Assembly: GCA_001724995.1 (NCBI GenBank)
Contig: MEFD01000019.1
Span: 124,001-188,000, forward strand
Direction: 5' to 3'
Source: Rubrivivax sp. SCN 71-131
GTDB lineage: Bacteria; Pseudomonadota; Gammaproteobacteria; Burkholderiales; Burkholderiaceae_C
Length of the DNA: 64,000 nucleotides
In this document: piece after piece, positions 1-8,956 of the stretch
Layout of the letters: every line of letters starts with the position of its first letter
How positions within the stretch are numbered: position 1 is the stretch's first letter
Translations under genes and position numbers: made by a program
Notes under the pieces: generated by a model
Seen by the model: the letters and a program-made list of their open reading frames with translations, nothing else
What the model was told of the DNA's origin: nothing
Databases searched by the model: none

Positions 1-569
1 TGAACGGCATCATGACGCTCTCGGGTGCCTGGTACAAGCTGCGTGACGACCCGATCCTGAAGTTCCTGATCGTCTCCCTGTCCTTCTACGGCATGTCGAC
101 CTTCGAAGGGCCGATGATGTCCATCAAGACGGTCAACGCGCTCAGCCACTACACCGACTGGACCGTGGGCCACGTGCACAGCGGGGCGCTGGGCTGGGTC
201 GGCATGATCTCGATCGGCTCGATGTACTTCCTGATCCCGCGCATGTTCGGGCGCAAGCAGATGTACAGCATGCGCGCGGTCGAGCTGCACTTCTGGATCG
301 CCACCATCGGCATCGTGCTCTACATCGCCGCGATGTGGATCGCCGGCGTCATGCAGGGCCTGATGTGGCGCGCCATCAACCCCGACGGCACGCTCGTCTA
401 CAGCTTCGTCGAGAGCGTGAAGGCGACCTTCCCCTTCTACGTGATCCGCCTGGCCGGCGGCCTGCTCTACCTCACCGGCATGCTGCTGATGGGCTGGAAC
501 GTGGTGATGACGATGCGCAACGGCAAGGTCGTGGAGGCGCCGATCCCGATGGTCGCGGCGCACGCCTGA
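1..569 (+). CDS. ccoN: cbb3-type cytochrome c oxidase subunit I, 3' end
   Basis: This is the C-terminal 188 residues of the haem-copper catalytic subunit of cbb3 oxidase, which reduces O2 in the inner membrane at low oxygen. The start lies left of the window. Several hydrophobic helices are visible, and the segment with [12 protein letters not shown] (around 170-210 nt) is the conserved late-helix region of CcoN. It ends 25 bp before ccoO, as in a ccoNOQP operon. The assignment follows from this motif and from the downstream ccoO/Q/P order. Confidence 0.95.
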   Translation, partial: NGIMTLSGAWYKLRDDPILKFLIVSLSFYGMSTFEGPMMSIKTVNALSHYTDWTVGHVHSGALGWVGMISIGSMYFLIPRMFGRKQMYSMRAVELHFWIATIGIVLYIAAMWIAGVMQGLMWRAINPDGTLVYSFVESVKATFPFYVIRLAGGLLYLTGMLLMGWNVVMTMRNGKVVEAPIPMVAAHA

Positions 570-594
570 TCCCGCAGACGGAGAACACACAGTC

Positions 595-1212
595 ATGGCC
601 AACCCTGCTCCCGTCGGTCACGAGAAGATCGAGACCAACAACTTCCTCATGATCGTGCTCGTGCTGCTGACGGTCTCCGTCGGTGGCCTGGTCGAGATCG
701 TGCCGCTGTTCTTCCAGCGCTCGACCACGCAGCCGCTGGAGAACGTCCAGCCCTACACGGCGCTGCAACTCGCCGGCCGCGACATCTACATCCGCGAAGG
801 CTGCGTCAACTGCCACTCGCAGATGGTGCGGCCGTTCCGCTCCGAGACGCTGCGCTACGGCAGCTACAGCAAGGCCGGCGAGTTCGTCTACGACCGGCCG
901 TTCCTGTGGGGCAGCAAGCGCACCGGCCCGGACCTGCAGCGCGTGGGCGGCAAGTACAGCGACGAGTGGCACCGCCTTCACCTCATCAACCCGCGCGACC
1001 TGGTGCCTGAGTCGAACATGCCCGCCTACGCCTGGCTCGAGCGCGCCGCGCTGGACCCGGCCGAGATGGCGCCCAAGCTGCGCACGCTGCGGCGCCTGGG
1101 CGTGCCTTACAGCGACGAGCAGATCGAGCAGGCCGGCGACGAGGTCAAGGGCAGGACGGAGCTCGACGCGGTCGTCGCCTACCTGCAGATGCTGGGTACG
1201 GCGGTCAAGTAG
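595..1212 (+). CDS. ccoO: cbb3-type cytochrome c oxidase subunit II (monohaem c)
   Basis: A 205-residue membrane-anchored monohaem cytochrome c of the cbb3 oxidase that passes electrons to CcoN. One N-terminal transmembrane helix (about residues 17-40) is followed by a periplasmic domain. The c-haem motif CVNCH is at residues 70-74, and the following [10 protein letters not shown] is characteristic of CcoO. A methionine in ESNMPAY (about 140) is the likely axial ligand. Length matches the family. It is the second gene of the cco operon. Confidence 0.97.
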   Translation: MANPAPVGHEKIETNNFLMIVLVLLTVSVGGLVEIVPLFFQRSTTQPLENVQPYTALQLAGRDIYIREGCVNCHSQMVRPFRSETLRYGSYSKAGEFVYDRPFLWGSKRTGPDLQRVGGKYSDEWHRLHLINPRDLVPESNMPAYAWLERAALDPAEMAPKLRTLRRLGVPYSDEQIEQAGDEVKGRTELDAVVAYLQMLGTAVK

Positions 1213-1228
1213 GAACGAGGAGCCGGAC

Positions 1229-1399
1229 ATGGACGTGAACGACGCGCGCTCGCTGGTCACCGTGCTGAGCCTGCTGGTCTTCCTCGGCATCGTCGCCTGG
1301 GCCTGGTCGGCCCGCAGGCGGCGTGGCTTCGAGGAGGCGGCGCAGCTGCCCTTCATGGAGTCCCGGAGTGCCCCCGCAAACGGAGGAGAAAAGCAATGA
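1229..1399 (+). CDS. ccoQ: cbb3-type oxidase small subunit CcoQ
   Basis: A 56-residue protein with one transmembrane helix (about residues 9-27) followed by a basic RRRR stretch. This is the size and layout of CcoQ/FixQ, a non-catalytic subunit that stabilises the cbb3 complex. The ATG at 1229 has an AGGAG-type ribosome site just upstream. The 3' end overlaps ccoP by four bases. Sequence conservation in CcoQ is low, so the call rests mostly on position between ccoO and ccoP. Confidence 0.9.
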   Translation: MDVNDARSLVTVLSLLVFLGIVAWAWSARRRRGFEEAAQLPFMESRSAPANGGEKQ

Positions 1400-2310
1400 G
1401 CGATTTCGTCAGCGGCGGCTGGTCGCTGTACATCGCAGGGGTCACCATCGCCGGGCTGGTGGGCTGCCTGGTGCTGCTGGCGATCGCCAGCAGGCGCAAG
1501 GTGATGGCCACGGACAACACGACCGGCCATGTCTGGGACGAGGACCTGCGCGAGCTCAACAATCCACTGCCGCGCTGGTGGGTCTGGCTGTTCATCCTCA
1601 CCGTGGCCTTCGGCGGCGTGTACCTGGCGATCTACCCGGGCCTGGGCAGCTACGCCGGCGGCCTGAACTGGACCAGCACCGGGCAGCACCAGGCGGAGAT
1701 GGAGAAGGCGCGCGCGGCGATGGCGCCGCTCTACGCGCGCTTTCAGCCGATGGCCGCAGCGGAACTGGCCCAGGACGCGCAGGCGATGGCCATCGGCGAG
1801 CGGCTGTTTGCCAACAACTGCAGCACCTGCCACGGCGCCGATGGCCGCGGGAGCAAGGGCTTCCCCAACCTGACCGACGGCGACTGGCTCTACGGCGGTT
1901 CGCTGGAGACGATCAAGGAGACGATCACCCATGGCCGCAACGGCGTCATGCCGCCGATGGCGCAGGCCGTCGGCACCGCCGCCGACGTGCGCAACGTCGC
2001 GCACTACGTGCTCAGCCTCTCGGGCAGCCCGCACAACTCGGTCGCCGCCCAGCTCGGCAAGGACAAGTTCGTCACCTGCGCCGCCTGCCATGGCGCCGAC
2101 GGCAAGGGCAACCAGGCGCTCGGCGCGCCCAACCTGACCGACAAGGTGTGGCTGCACGGCTGGGGCGAAGAGGCCGTCGTGGCCGCCATCACGAACGGCC
2201 GCAACAACCTCATGCCGCCGCAGGCCTCGCGCCTGTCGCCCGAGCAGGTGCACGTGCTCGCCGCCTATGTCTGGAGCCTGTCGCAGACGACGAGGCTCGC
2301 GGCGCAGTAA
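1396..2310 (+). CDS. ccoP: cbb3-type cytochrome c oxidase subunit III (dihaem c)
   Basis: A 304-residue dihaem cytochrome c that takes electrons from soluble cytochrome c and feeds the cbb3 oxidase. Two transmembrane helices (about residues 10-30 and 61-80) flank the conserved loop with ELNNPLPRWW. The periplasmic part holds two haem motifs, CSTCH (142-146) and CAACH (228-232), each followed by GADG and a later MPP ligand segment. The gene overlaps ccoQ by four bases and is preceded by a GGAGG ribosome site. All expected landmarks are present. Confidence 0.97.
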   Translation: MSDFVSGGWSLYIAGVTIAGLVGCLVLLAIASRRKVMATDNTTGHVWDEDLRELNNPLPRWWVWLFILTVAFGGVYLAIYPGLGSYAGGLNWTSTGQHQAEMEKARAAMAPLYARFQPMAAAELAQDAQAMAIGERLFANNCSTCHGADGRGSKGFPNLTDGDWLYGGSLETIKETITHGRNGVMPPMAQAVGTAADVRNVAHYVLSLSGSPHNSVAAQLGKDKFVTCAACHGADGKGNQALGAPNLTDKVWLHGWGEEAVVAAITNGRNNLMPPQASRLSPEQVHVLAAYVWSLSQTTRLAAQ

Positions 2311-2350
2311 GCTGCCACCTTTGCGCGCCTTCACGGGCCCGGATCCGACC

Positions 2351-2599
2351 ATGAGCAAGCACCACCTCCGCCAGCCCCTGCATCCCGATGCCGATCAACC
2401 CTGGTGGCGCACCGGCGTGATGTGGCTCGTGGTCGGCGGGCCGTTGGCTGTGGTCGTGGCGGGAATCGTCACGGGCTTGATCGCGCTGCAGGGGGCCGAC
2501 GACGTGCTGGACCAGGATGCGCGCGCGCGCCGCAGCGCGGACGCGCCGGCGCTCAAGGCGCGCAACCATGCCGCGACGCCCGACGAGCCGCAGCGCTGA
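2351..2599 (+). CDS. FixH-like small membrane protein
   Basis: An 82-residue protein with one strong transmembrane helix (about residues 22-45), preceded by a PWW motif and followed by an acidic then basic tail. From memory, short proteins of this layout follow ccoP in betaproteobacteria and are annotated FixH-like; they are shorter than classical FixH. It is probably cotranscribed with ccoNOQP, 40 bp downstream. A role in cbb3 assembly or copper handling is inferred from context only. No ccoG (fixG) or ccoI copper ATPase lies next to it in this window. Confidence 0.6.
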   Translation: MSKHHLRQPLHPDADQPWWRTGVMWLVVGGPLAVVVAGIVTGLIALQGADDVLDQDARARRSADAPALKARNHAATPDEPQR

Positions 2600-2627
2600 G
2601 CCGCAAGCCCGCCGCGGGACGTCGTCG

Positions 2628-3365
2628 TCAGGCCGAACTGCTGTTCACCAGCGCCTGCAGGGCCGTCGGGTCGAGCACGCGGATTTGCCGCTGCTTGACT
2701 TCGAGGATGCCATCGTCCTGGAACTTGGAGAAGGTGCGGCTCACCGTCTCGAGCTTGAGCCCGAGGTAGCTGCCGATCTCCTCGCGCGTCATGCGCAGCA
2801 CCAGCGACGTCGCCGAGAAGCCGCGCGTGCGCAGGCGTTGCGTGAGGTTGAGCAGGAAGGCGGCCAGCCGTTCCTCGGCGCGCATGCTCCCCAGCAGCAG
2901 CATGACGCCGTGGTCGCGCACGATCTCGCGGCTCATGATCTTGTGGAACTGGCGCTGCAGGTCGGTGAACTCGCGGCTCAGGTCCTCGAGCTGGAAATAG
3001 GGGATGACGCAGACCTGCGAGTCCTCGAGCGCCACCGCGTCGCAGGTGTGCTTCTCGGTGCCGATGCCGTCCAGCCCCAGCAACTCGCCGGCCATCTGGA
3101 AGCCGGTGACCTGGTCACGCCCGTCCTCCGACGAGACGCAGGTCTTGAAGAAGCCCGTGCGCACCGCGTACAGCGACTGGAAGGCGTCGCCGGCGCGAAA
3201 GAGCGTGTCACCGCGGGATACCGGGCGCTTGGTCGCCACCATCGTCGTCAGGCGGTCGAGCTGGTCGGTGGACATGCCCATCGGCAGGCACAGCTCGCGC
3301 AGGTTGCAGCTCGCACAGGCCACCTTGAAGGGCTCGAGCTTGATGCCTGCAGCGGTCTGGGTCAT
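2628..3365 (-). CDS. fnr: Fnr-family oxygen-sensing transcription regulator
   Basis: A 245-residue Crp/Fnr-family regulator. The N-terminus carries C-x2-C-x5-C (residues 17, 20, 26), and a further cysteine lies in the KHTCDA segment (about 107); together these are the four ligands of an oxygen-labile [4Fe-4S] cluster. A cyclic-nucleotide-like beta roll follows. The C-terminal winged helix includes EEIGSYLGLKLETVSRTFSKF, the Fnr recognition helix with E..xxSR. It is convergent with the cco operon and divergent from hemN, both typical Fnr targets. The ATG at 3365 is chosen because it places the cysteines at the usual distance from the start. It may also regulate itself through the palindrome at 3439-3459. 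Confidence 0.93.
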   Translation of the reverse strand: MTQTAAGIKLEPFKVACASCNLRELCLPMGMSTDQLDRLTTMVATKRPVSRGDTLFRAGDAFQSLYAVRTGFFKTCVSSEDGRDQVTGFQMAGELLGLDGIGTEKHTCDAVALEDSQVCVIPYFQLEDLSREFTDLQRQFHKIMSREIVRDHGVMLLLGSMRAEERLAAFLLNLTQRLRTRGFSATSLVLRMTREEIGSYLGLKLETVSRTFSKFQDDGILEVKQRQIRVLDPTALQALVNSSSA

Positions 3366-3438
3366 GGGTGAAGCCACGCAAGAAGAGCCGGACATATCGG
3401 CGCAAGGGTCGGACCTTCCCGGCTCCGCGCTGAACCTA

Positions 3439-3459
3439 GATCAAGGATTATCGTTGATC
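3439..3459. promoter_or_regulatory. Fnr-half-site palindrome between fnr and hemN
   Basis: Two perfect half-sites, GATCAA (3439-3444) and TTGATC (3454-3459), are separated by nine bases in the 251-bp divergent region between fnr and hemN. TTGAT and ATCAA are the halves of the Fnr consensus TTGAT-N4-ATCAA, but here they are in the reverse order and wider apart. It may therefore be two weak half-sites and not a canonical box. Confidence 0.35.
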
Positions 3460-3616
3460 CGATGATGCCCCGAACGCTTGAGGCTCATCAAGGGGGTCCG
3501 CTCGCAGTTTGGCAGAGTCGGCCAACCGACTCCGTCCGGGTCTCCCTCGCCGTTTCGTTCGCCGTTCCCGTCGCCGCTTCCTCTTCCTCTCCACTTTTCC
3601 GCTTCACCTCTGCTTC

Positions 3617-4999
3617 ATGGACATTCCGGAGTCCCTGCTCCGCCGGCTCGACGTCCCCGGGCCGCGCTACACCTCCTACCCCACGGCGGATCGCTTCGTC
3701 GAGGCCTTCGGTCCTGCAGAGTATGCGCAGGCGCTGCGCCAGCGTGCCGAAGGCGCGATGGTCGGCGGCGTGCCGCCGCTGTCGCTCTACCTGCACATTC
3801 CGTTCTGCGAGCAGGTCTGCTACTACTGCGCCTGCAACAAGATCATCACCAAGCATCACGAGCGCGGCCGCGAGTACATCGAGGTGCTGGCGCGCGAGAT
3901 CGAGCTGCACGTCGAGCTCATCGGCCGCGGCAAGCCGGTTTCGCAGCTGCACTTCGGCGGCGGCTCGCCCACCTTCCTCAGCGACGAGGAACTGGACGGG
4001 CTGATGACCGTGCTGCGGCGCGAGTTCAAGCTCGTGCCCGAGGCCGAGGTCTCGATCGAGGTCGACCCGCGCACCGCCACGCCCGAGCGCCTGGGCAGCC
4101 TCGCGCGCATGGGCTTCAACCGCATCAGCTTCGGCGTGCAGGACTTCGACCCGGCCGTGCAGGTGGCCGTGCACCGCGTGCAGTCCTACGAGAGCGTGCG
4201 CGACCTGGTGCTGGCCGCGCGCGAGCAGAAGTACCAGTCGATCAACGCCGATCTCATCTACGGCCTGCCCAAGCAGACGCCGGAGTCGTTCGCACGCACC
4301 ATCGAGCAGGTGTGCGAGCTGCGCCCGGACCGCATCGCGCTCTATGCCTACGCACACCTGCCTGGACGCTTCAAGCCGCAGCGGCGCATCGCCGAGGGCG
4401 ACCTGCCGCCGTCGGAGAACCGCATCCGCATGCTCGGGGCGGCGATCGCCGGCTTCATCGACAGCGGCTACACCTACATCGGCATGGACCACTTCGCGCT
4501 GCCCGAGGACGCGCTGGCGGTGGCCAAGCGGCAGGGGCGGCTGCACCGCAACTTCCAGGGCTACAGCACGCAGCCCGACTGCGACCTGATCGCGCTCGGC
4601 GTCTCGGGCATCGGCCGCATGGGGGCGACCTACAGCCAGAACGCGAAGACGCTGCCCGAGTACTACGACGCCATCCGGCGCGGCGAATTCGCGGTCGTGC
4701 GCGGCCTGGCGCTGACGCGCGACGACCTCGTGCGCCGCGCGGTCATCATGGCCATCATGTGCCAGGGCCGGGTGGCGTTCGAGTCGATCGAGCTCGCCCA
4801 CCTGATCAAGATGCGCGAGTACTTCGCCACCGAGCTCGCCGCGCTGCAGCCGCTGGCCGAGGGCGGGCTGGTGGAGCTCAGTGACGATGCCATCCAGGTC
4901 ACGGCAGCCGGCTGGTTCTTCGTGCGTGGCGTGGCGATGACCTTCGATCGCCATCTGCAGGCCGACAAGATGCGCGAGCGCTTCTCGCGCATCATCTGA
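3617..4999 (+). CDS. hemN: oxygen-independent coproporphyrinogen III dehydrogenase
   Basis: A 460-residue radical SAM enzyme that oxidatively decarboxylates coproporphyrinogen III to protoporphyrinogen IX without O2, supplying haem under low oxygen. The cluster motif C-x3-C-x2-C is at residues 64, 68 and 71, with the HemN-specific extra cysteine at 73. The N-terminal PRYTSYPTAD and the later FGVQDFDPAVQ are family hallmarks, and the length fits HemN. The ATG at 3617 is chosen because the conserved N-terminus starts shortly after it. It lies between an Fnr gene and a membrane protein gene, a common beta-proteobacterial arrangement. Confidence 0.97.
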   Translation: MDIPESLLRRLDVPGPRYTSYPTADRFVEAFGPAEYAQALRQRAEGAMVGGVPPLSLYLHIPFCEQVCYYCACNKIITKHHERGREYIEVLAREIELHVELIGRGKPVSQLHFGGGSPTFLSDEELDGLMTVLRREFKLVPEAEVSIEVDPRTATPERLGSLARMGFNRISFGVQDFDPAVQVAVHRVQSYESVRDLVLAAREQKYQSINADLIYGLPKQTPESFARTIEQVCELRPDRIALYAYAHLPGRFKPQRRIAEGDLPPSENRIRMLGAAIAGFIDSGYTYIGMDHFALPEDALAVAKRQGRLHRNFQGYSTQPDCDLIALGVSGIGRMGATYSQNAKTLPEYYDAIRRGEFAVVRGLALTRDDLVRRAVIMAIMCQGRVAFESIELAHLIKMREYFATELAALQPLAEGGLVELSDDAIQVTAAGWFFVRGVAMTFDRHLQADKMRERFSRII

Positions 5000-5015
5000 G
5001 GCAGGGCAGGGCGCT

Positions 5016-5699
5016 CTGGACGCCGCGCTCTACGCCAGTGCCCTGGCGCTGGGCCTGGCCGGCGCACCGCACTGCGTGGCGATGTGCGCTGCGCCCTGCG
5101 CCGCGGTCACGGGCGGCCGTGGTGCAGCGGTGCAGATCAGTTTTCATGCCGCCCGCGCCGCCGGCTACGCCGCCGCCGGCGCGCTGGCCGCGGCCAGCGT
5201 CAACGCGCTGGCGTTGCTGGGCGGTGTGAGCCCGCTCTTCAGGCCCTTGTGGAGCCTCGTGCATGGGGCCGCGTTCGCGCTCGGGCTGTGGCTGGCGGTC
5301 GTCGGGCGCCAGCCGGCTTGGCTCGAGCGCATGGGCCGTGGTGGCGATGCCCTGGCGGCGCGCGCGCGCGGGCGCGGGCTCAGCGGGCACGCGCACGCCG
5401 GGCTGGCCGGGATGCTGTGGGTGGCCTGGCCGTGCGGGCTGCTGCAGTCGGCGATCCTCGTCGCGGCGCTGGCCGACACGCCCGCCGCCGGCGCTGGCGT
5501 GATGCTCGTGTTCGCGCTGGCCAGCGGCTTCGGGCTCACCGCGGCGCCGTGGCTGTGGCGGCGCCTGGGCGCCCATCCGACGGCGCTGATGTCGGGCACC
5601 GCCGGCGTGCGCCTGGCCGGGGTCATGCTGGCGGCGGCGGCGTTCTTCGCGCTGTTCGCGGGCGCCTGGCACCAGGTGGTGGCGTACTGCGGTTTCTGA
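5016..5699 (+). CDS. TauE/SafE-family membrane protein, probable cbb3 maturation factor
   Basis: About 227 residues with five to six hydrophobic helices. The N-terminal GLAGAPHCVAMCAAPC motif is typical of the UreH/DsbD-like 'sulfite exporter TauE/SafE' proteins encoded near cbb3 oxidase and Fnr genes. These are suspected of copper transport or cytochrome maturation. No ATG precedes the conserved N-terminus: the first in-frame ATG (5076) would cut off the first helix and the PHC motif. A CTG at 5016 fits the expected first residue, with a GGCAGGG stretch just upstream. The start is therefore uncertain. Confidence 0.75.
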   Translation: MDAALYASALALGLAGAPHCVAMCAAPCAAVTGGRGAAVQISFHAARAAGYAAAGALAAASVNALALLGGVSPLFRPLWSLVHGAAFALGLWLAVVGRQPAWLERMGRGGDALAARARGRGLSGHAHAGLAGMLWVAWPCGLLQSAILVAALADTPAAGAGVMLVFALASGFGLTAAPWLWRRLGAHPTALMSGTAGVRLAGVMLAAAAFFALFAGAWHQVVAYCGF

Positions 5700-5814
5700 C
5701 GCTTGCCACGAGTCGCGCAGGCGGCCCGCGGCGCCGGTCGGCGCAGGGGCGCTCGCCTAGAATTCGCCATCGATTCAGGCGGCGCTCGCGCCGCGGTCAT
5801 TGGAGACTCCCGTC

Positions 5815-7068
5815 ATGGTCCAGCATGTGAAGGTGCCCGAGGGCGGGCAGAAGATCGCCGTCAACGCCGACTTCTCGCTCCAGGTCCCGGACCATCCCAT
5901 CATTCCCTACATCGAGGGCGACGGCACCGGCCTGGACATCACGCCGGTGATGCTGAAGGTCGTCGACGCGGCGGTCGAGAAGAGCTACGGCGGCAAGCGC
6001 AGGATCCACTGGATGGAGGTCTATGCCGGCGAGAAGTCGACGCGCGTCTACGGCCCGGACGTCTGGCTGCCGCAGGAAACGCTGGATCTCGTGCGCGAGT
6101 ACGTGGTGTCGATCAAGGGCCCGCTGACGACGCCGGTGGGCGGCGGCATCCGCTCGCTCAACGTCGCGCTGCGCCAGGAACTGGACCTCTACGTCTGCCT
6201 GCGTCCGATCCAGTACTTCAAGGGCGTCCCGAGCCCGGTGAAGGAACCGGAGAAGACCAACATGGTGATCTTCCGCGAGAACTCGGAGGACATCTACGCC
6301 GGCATCGAGTGGGAGGCTCAGAGCGAGCAGGCCCGCAAGGTCATCAAGTTCCTGATCGAGGAGATGGGCGTCAGCAAGATCCGCTTCCCCGGCAGCTCCG
6401 GCATCGGCATCAAGCCGGTGAGCCGCGAGGGCACCGAGCGCCTGGTGCGCAAGGCCATCCAGTACGCCATCGACAACGACAAGCCCAGCGTGACCCTCGT
6501 GCACAAGGGCAACATCATGAAGTTCACCGAGGGTGGCTTTCGCGACTGGGGCTATGCGCTGGCGCAGCGCGAGTTCGGCGCGGTCGAGGTCGACGGCGGC
6601 CCCTGGTGCAGCTTCAAGAGCCCGAAGACGGGCAGGGACATCGTGGTCAAGGACGCCATCGCCGATGCCTTCCTGCAGCAGATCCTGCTGCGTCCGGCGG
6701 AGTACTCGGTGATCGCCACGCTCAACCTCAACGGCGACTACATCTCGGACGCGCTGGCCGCGCAGGTCGGCGGCATCGGCATCGCGCCCGGCGCCAACCT
6801 GAGCGACAGCGTCGCCATGTTCGAAGCCACCCACGGCACGGCGCCCAAGTACGCAGGCAAGGACTACGTCAACCCGGGCTCGGAGATCCTCTCCGCCGAG
6901 ATGATGCTGCGCCACATGGGCTGGACCGAGGCCGCCGACCTCATCATCGCCAGCATGGAGCGCGCGATCCAGAGCAAGCGCGTCACCTACGACTTCGCAC
7001 GCCTGATGGACGGCGCCACCCAGGTCTCCTGCTCGGGCTTCGGGCAGGTGATGATCGACCACATGTGA
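5815..7068 (+). CDS. icd: NADP-dependent isocitrate dehydrogenase
   Basis: A 417-residue TCA-cycle enzyme converting isocitrate to 2-oxoglutarate with NADP. The substrate-binding phosphorylatable segment [13 protein letters not shown], the IEGDGTG N-terminal segment and the NLNGDYISD metal-binding aspartate segment are all present. ATG 5815 has GGAG about ten bases upstream. The coding sequence is intact to its stop at 7066-7068. It is the last chromosomal gene before the ICE integrase, and the 3' end of icd is a known integration target for some phages (e14 and phage 21 in E. coli). Confidence 0.97.
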   Translation: MVQHVKVPEGGQKIAVNADFSLQVPDHPIIPYIEGDGTGLDITPVMLKVVDAAVEKSYGGKRRIHWMEVYAGEKSTRVYGPDVWLPQETLDLVREYVVSIKGPLTTPVGGGIRSLNVALRQELDLYVCLRPIQYFKGVPSPVKEPEKTNMVIFRENSEDIYAGIEWEAQSEQARKVIKFLIEEMGVSKIRFPGSSGIGIKPVSREGTERLVRKAIQYAIDNDKPSVTLVHKGNIMKFTEGGFRDWGYALAQREFGAVEVDGGPWCSFKSPKTGRDIVVKDAIADAFLQQILLRPAEYSVIATLNLNGDYISDALAAQVGGIGIAPGANLSDSVAMFEATHGTAPKYAGKDYVNPGSEILSAEMMLRHMGWTEAADLIIASMERAIQSKRVTYDFARLMDGATQVSCSGFGQVMIDHM

Positions 7069-7099
7069 TCTCGCTCCACGGCGTCTCATGACGCCCCGT

Positions 7100-7133
7100 A
7101 AGCCCCTGATTTTGTTGAAGAAATCAGGGGCTT
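7100..7133 (+). terminator. intrinsic terminator after icd
   Basis: A perfect 13-bp stem (7100-7112 pairing with 7121-7133) with an eight-base loop is followed by a T-rich tail (CGTCTTTT) at 7134-7141. It lies 31 bp after the icd stop and would end icd transcription before the integrase gene. Confidence 0.85.
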
Positions 7134-7213
7134 CGTCTTTTCAGCACGTCTCACGGCAGACCACGAAATCCCGCCCTTTTGGCGTACCTATAGGCGGGTG
7201 GAGAGGAGAAAAA

Positions 7214-7239
7214 CCCTCCAAATTCCTCCATTTGGAGGG
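7214..7239. repeat. inverted repeat upstream of the integrase
   Basis: A perfect 10-bp inverted repeat (CCCTCCAAAT at 7214-7223, ATTTGGAGGG at 7230-7239) with a six-base loop lies just upstream of the integrase start. It could be an operator, an excisionase or integrase arm site, or a hairpin in the int leader. Confidence 0.6.
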
Positions 7240-7267
7240 GCCGCCAACTGCCCTTGTGAGACCCTGG

Positions 7268-8533
7268 ATGAGACTCTGCAACTACTCCCTGACCCCAACC
7301 CGGATCAGCAGCGCGAAGCCGCGCTCACGACTGTATAAGCTCACTGACGGTGGGGGCTTGTTCGTCGAGGTCAGCGCCGCAGGGCTGAAGACTTGGCGCT
7401 ACCAGTACCGATTTGGCGGAAGCCGCCGAGAGATCACGATCGGGAAGTTCCCGGAGGTCGGCGTCGCCGATGCTCGAGAGAGGCACTTTGAGATGCGGGC
7501 GATGCTTGAGCGCGGCATCGACCCGCTCGATGCCCGCCGGCAGCAAGAGAGTGCACGGCGCGAGCGATCTGCAGAAGCCCGAGCGGCTGGCGACGATTTC
7601 GAGTCGTTCTCGCGCCGCTGGATCCGAGAGCGCTTGGCGACCAAATCGGAGACCTACCGACGCCAGGTCGAGTCAAGACTGGAGAGGTTCGTGTGGCCTG
7701 AGATCGGCAGCAAGCCACTCAGCGCCGTTCGGCCGGCGGACGTCCTGGAGATCATCGAGGCTAGGAGAGCCACGCCGAAGACAGCGGAAGGCGTCAGGCA
7801 ACACATCCAGCAGATCTACAACTACGCGATCCAGAAGCTGCTCGTCGAGGTCAACCCGGCCTTGCCACTGCGAGGCGTCATCGAGGTGCCTGCTGCCGAG
7901 CACCACCGGCATCTGACCGAGCCAGAACTAGGAGCCTTCTGGCGGTCGGTGGCGAAACAAGGCGCGCACTTCGTGACCATCGCTGCCACCCGGATGCTCA
8001 TGTACACGATGTGCCGCAAGTCAGAGGTGCTGCGAGCCCGGTGGCGCGAGTTCGACCTCGAGCGGGCCCAGTGGGACATCCCGGCCGAGCGTATGAAGAT
8101 GAAGGCGCCGCACCGTGTCTACCTTTCCCGACAGGCACTCGAACTCCTCGGGCTGCTGAAGGCATTCGCGTCGGAGCCGCAGGCCTACGTGTTCCCGTCG
8201 GTGCTTCGTGCCGCAGTGCCGCTCGGCGAAGCTACGCTGAACCACTTCTTCAAGCGACTCGACTTCGGCGTTCCGGACTTCTCGCCCCACGGAACCAGAG
8301 GCACGGCAGCGACCTTGCTTCGGGAGCATGGATTCAGCCGCGAGGTGGTCGAGTTGCTACTGGCGCATGCCGAGCGAAACAAGGTGACGGCCGCGTATCA
8401 CCATCACGAGATGGCTGACGAGCGGCGGCGCGCGCTTCAGTACCTCGCGGATCAGATAGACAGGGTCGCTCAAGCTGCCCTCCATGGATCGACAGTCGCT
8501 GAAGCAAGAGACTCGACTCCTGCCAACGTCTAG
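7268..8533 (+). CDS. int: P4-type tyrosine integrase
   Basis: A 421-residue site-specific recombinase that would integrate and excise the ICE. The N-terminal DUF4102 arm-binding domain includes YKLTDGGGLFVEV (about residues 23-35), then a core-binding domain and a catalytic domain. Visible catalytic residues are R250 (in CRKSE), K279, H341 and R344 (HGTRG), H367 (LAHAE) and nucleophile Y377, so it looks functional. The ATG at 7268 is chosen because the conserved region begins immediately after it. The frame is open further upstream, but that stretch spans the icd terminator. It reads away from icd toward the element. Confidence 0.93.
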   Translation: MRLCNYSLTPTRISSAKPRSRLYKLTDGGGLFVEVSAAGLKTWRYQYRFGGSRREITIGKFPEVGVADARERHFEMRAMLERGIDPLDARRQQESARRERSAEARAAGDDFESFSRRWIRERLATKSETYRRQVESRLERFVWPEIGSKPLSAVRPADVLEIIEARRATPKTAEGVRQHIQQIYNYAIQKLLVEVNPALPLRGVIEVPAAEHHRHLTEPELGAFWRSVAKQGAHFVTIAATRMLMYTMCRKSEVLRARWREFDLERAQWDIPAERMKMKAPHRVYLSRQALELLGLLKAFASEPQAYVFPSVLRAAVPLGEATLNHFFKRLDFGVPDFSPHGTRGTAATLLREHGFSREVVELLLAHAERNKVTAAYHHHEMADERRRALQYLADQIDRVAQAALHGSTVAEARDSTPANV

Positions 8534-8638
8534 TCTGGGTCACAGCGTCGCAACTTGAAACAGATCTCTGGCTGTGCGGTAGATGGAGTAGTACGCTGCG
8601 CCAGGGCACTGGTTCCGTCTTGGACTGGCACGACCTCT

Positions 8639-8956
8639 ATGCGAAAGACCGTCTTCCTTGCGCTCGTTCTACTTGGCTGCGCAGCCGGCCTGCTGGCCTC
8701 CATGAAGGACGATTGGGCCACGCGAGTCGTCCTGTCCCTGATCGGCGCACTGGTCGGAGCCGCGGTGGGAGGTGCGCTGACTCATCGATCCGGCATCAAG
8801 CGTCGTCCGGAGCTGGAAGGCTCCATTCCTGGGATGGGAACTTCGACGGCCGACATCGCAGCCAACTACTGGCGGGACAGGGGTCACCCGCCGCTCATGA
8901 AGCCACCATCGCCGCCGCCGGATCAGCACATCCACGATCCGGACCGGCTGGCCTGA
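8639..8956 (+). CDS. small inner-membrane protein of the ICE
   Basis: A 105-residue protein with two predicted hydrophobic segments (about residues 3-20 and 26-47), the second glycine- and alanine-rich, followed by a soluble proline-rich tail. It starts 105 bp after int and ends one base before the convergent traG stop. I do not recognise the family. Its position between int and traG suggests an element-specific accessory role, but nothing in the sequence shows its function. The ATG at 8639 was chosen as the first start giving a membrane-type N-terminus. Confidence 0.6.
   Translation: MRKTVFLALVLLGCAAGLLASMKDDWATRVVLSLIGALVGAAVGGALTHRSGIKRRPELEGSIPGMGTSTADIAANYWRDRGHPPLMKPPSPPPDQHIHDPDRLA

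Noticed and set aside
472-2358. Long minus-strand frame opposite ccoOQP.
   Set aside because: It lies opposite certain cytochrome oxidase genes and shows the His/Arg/Leu/Ala bias of a shadow frame.
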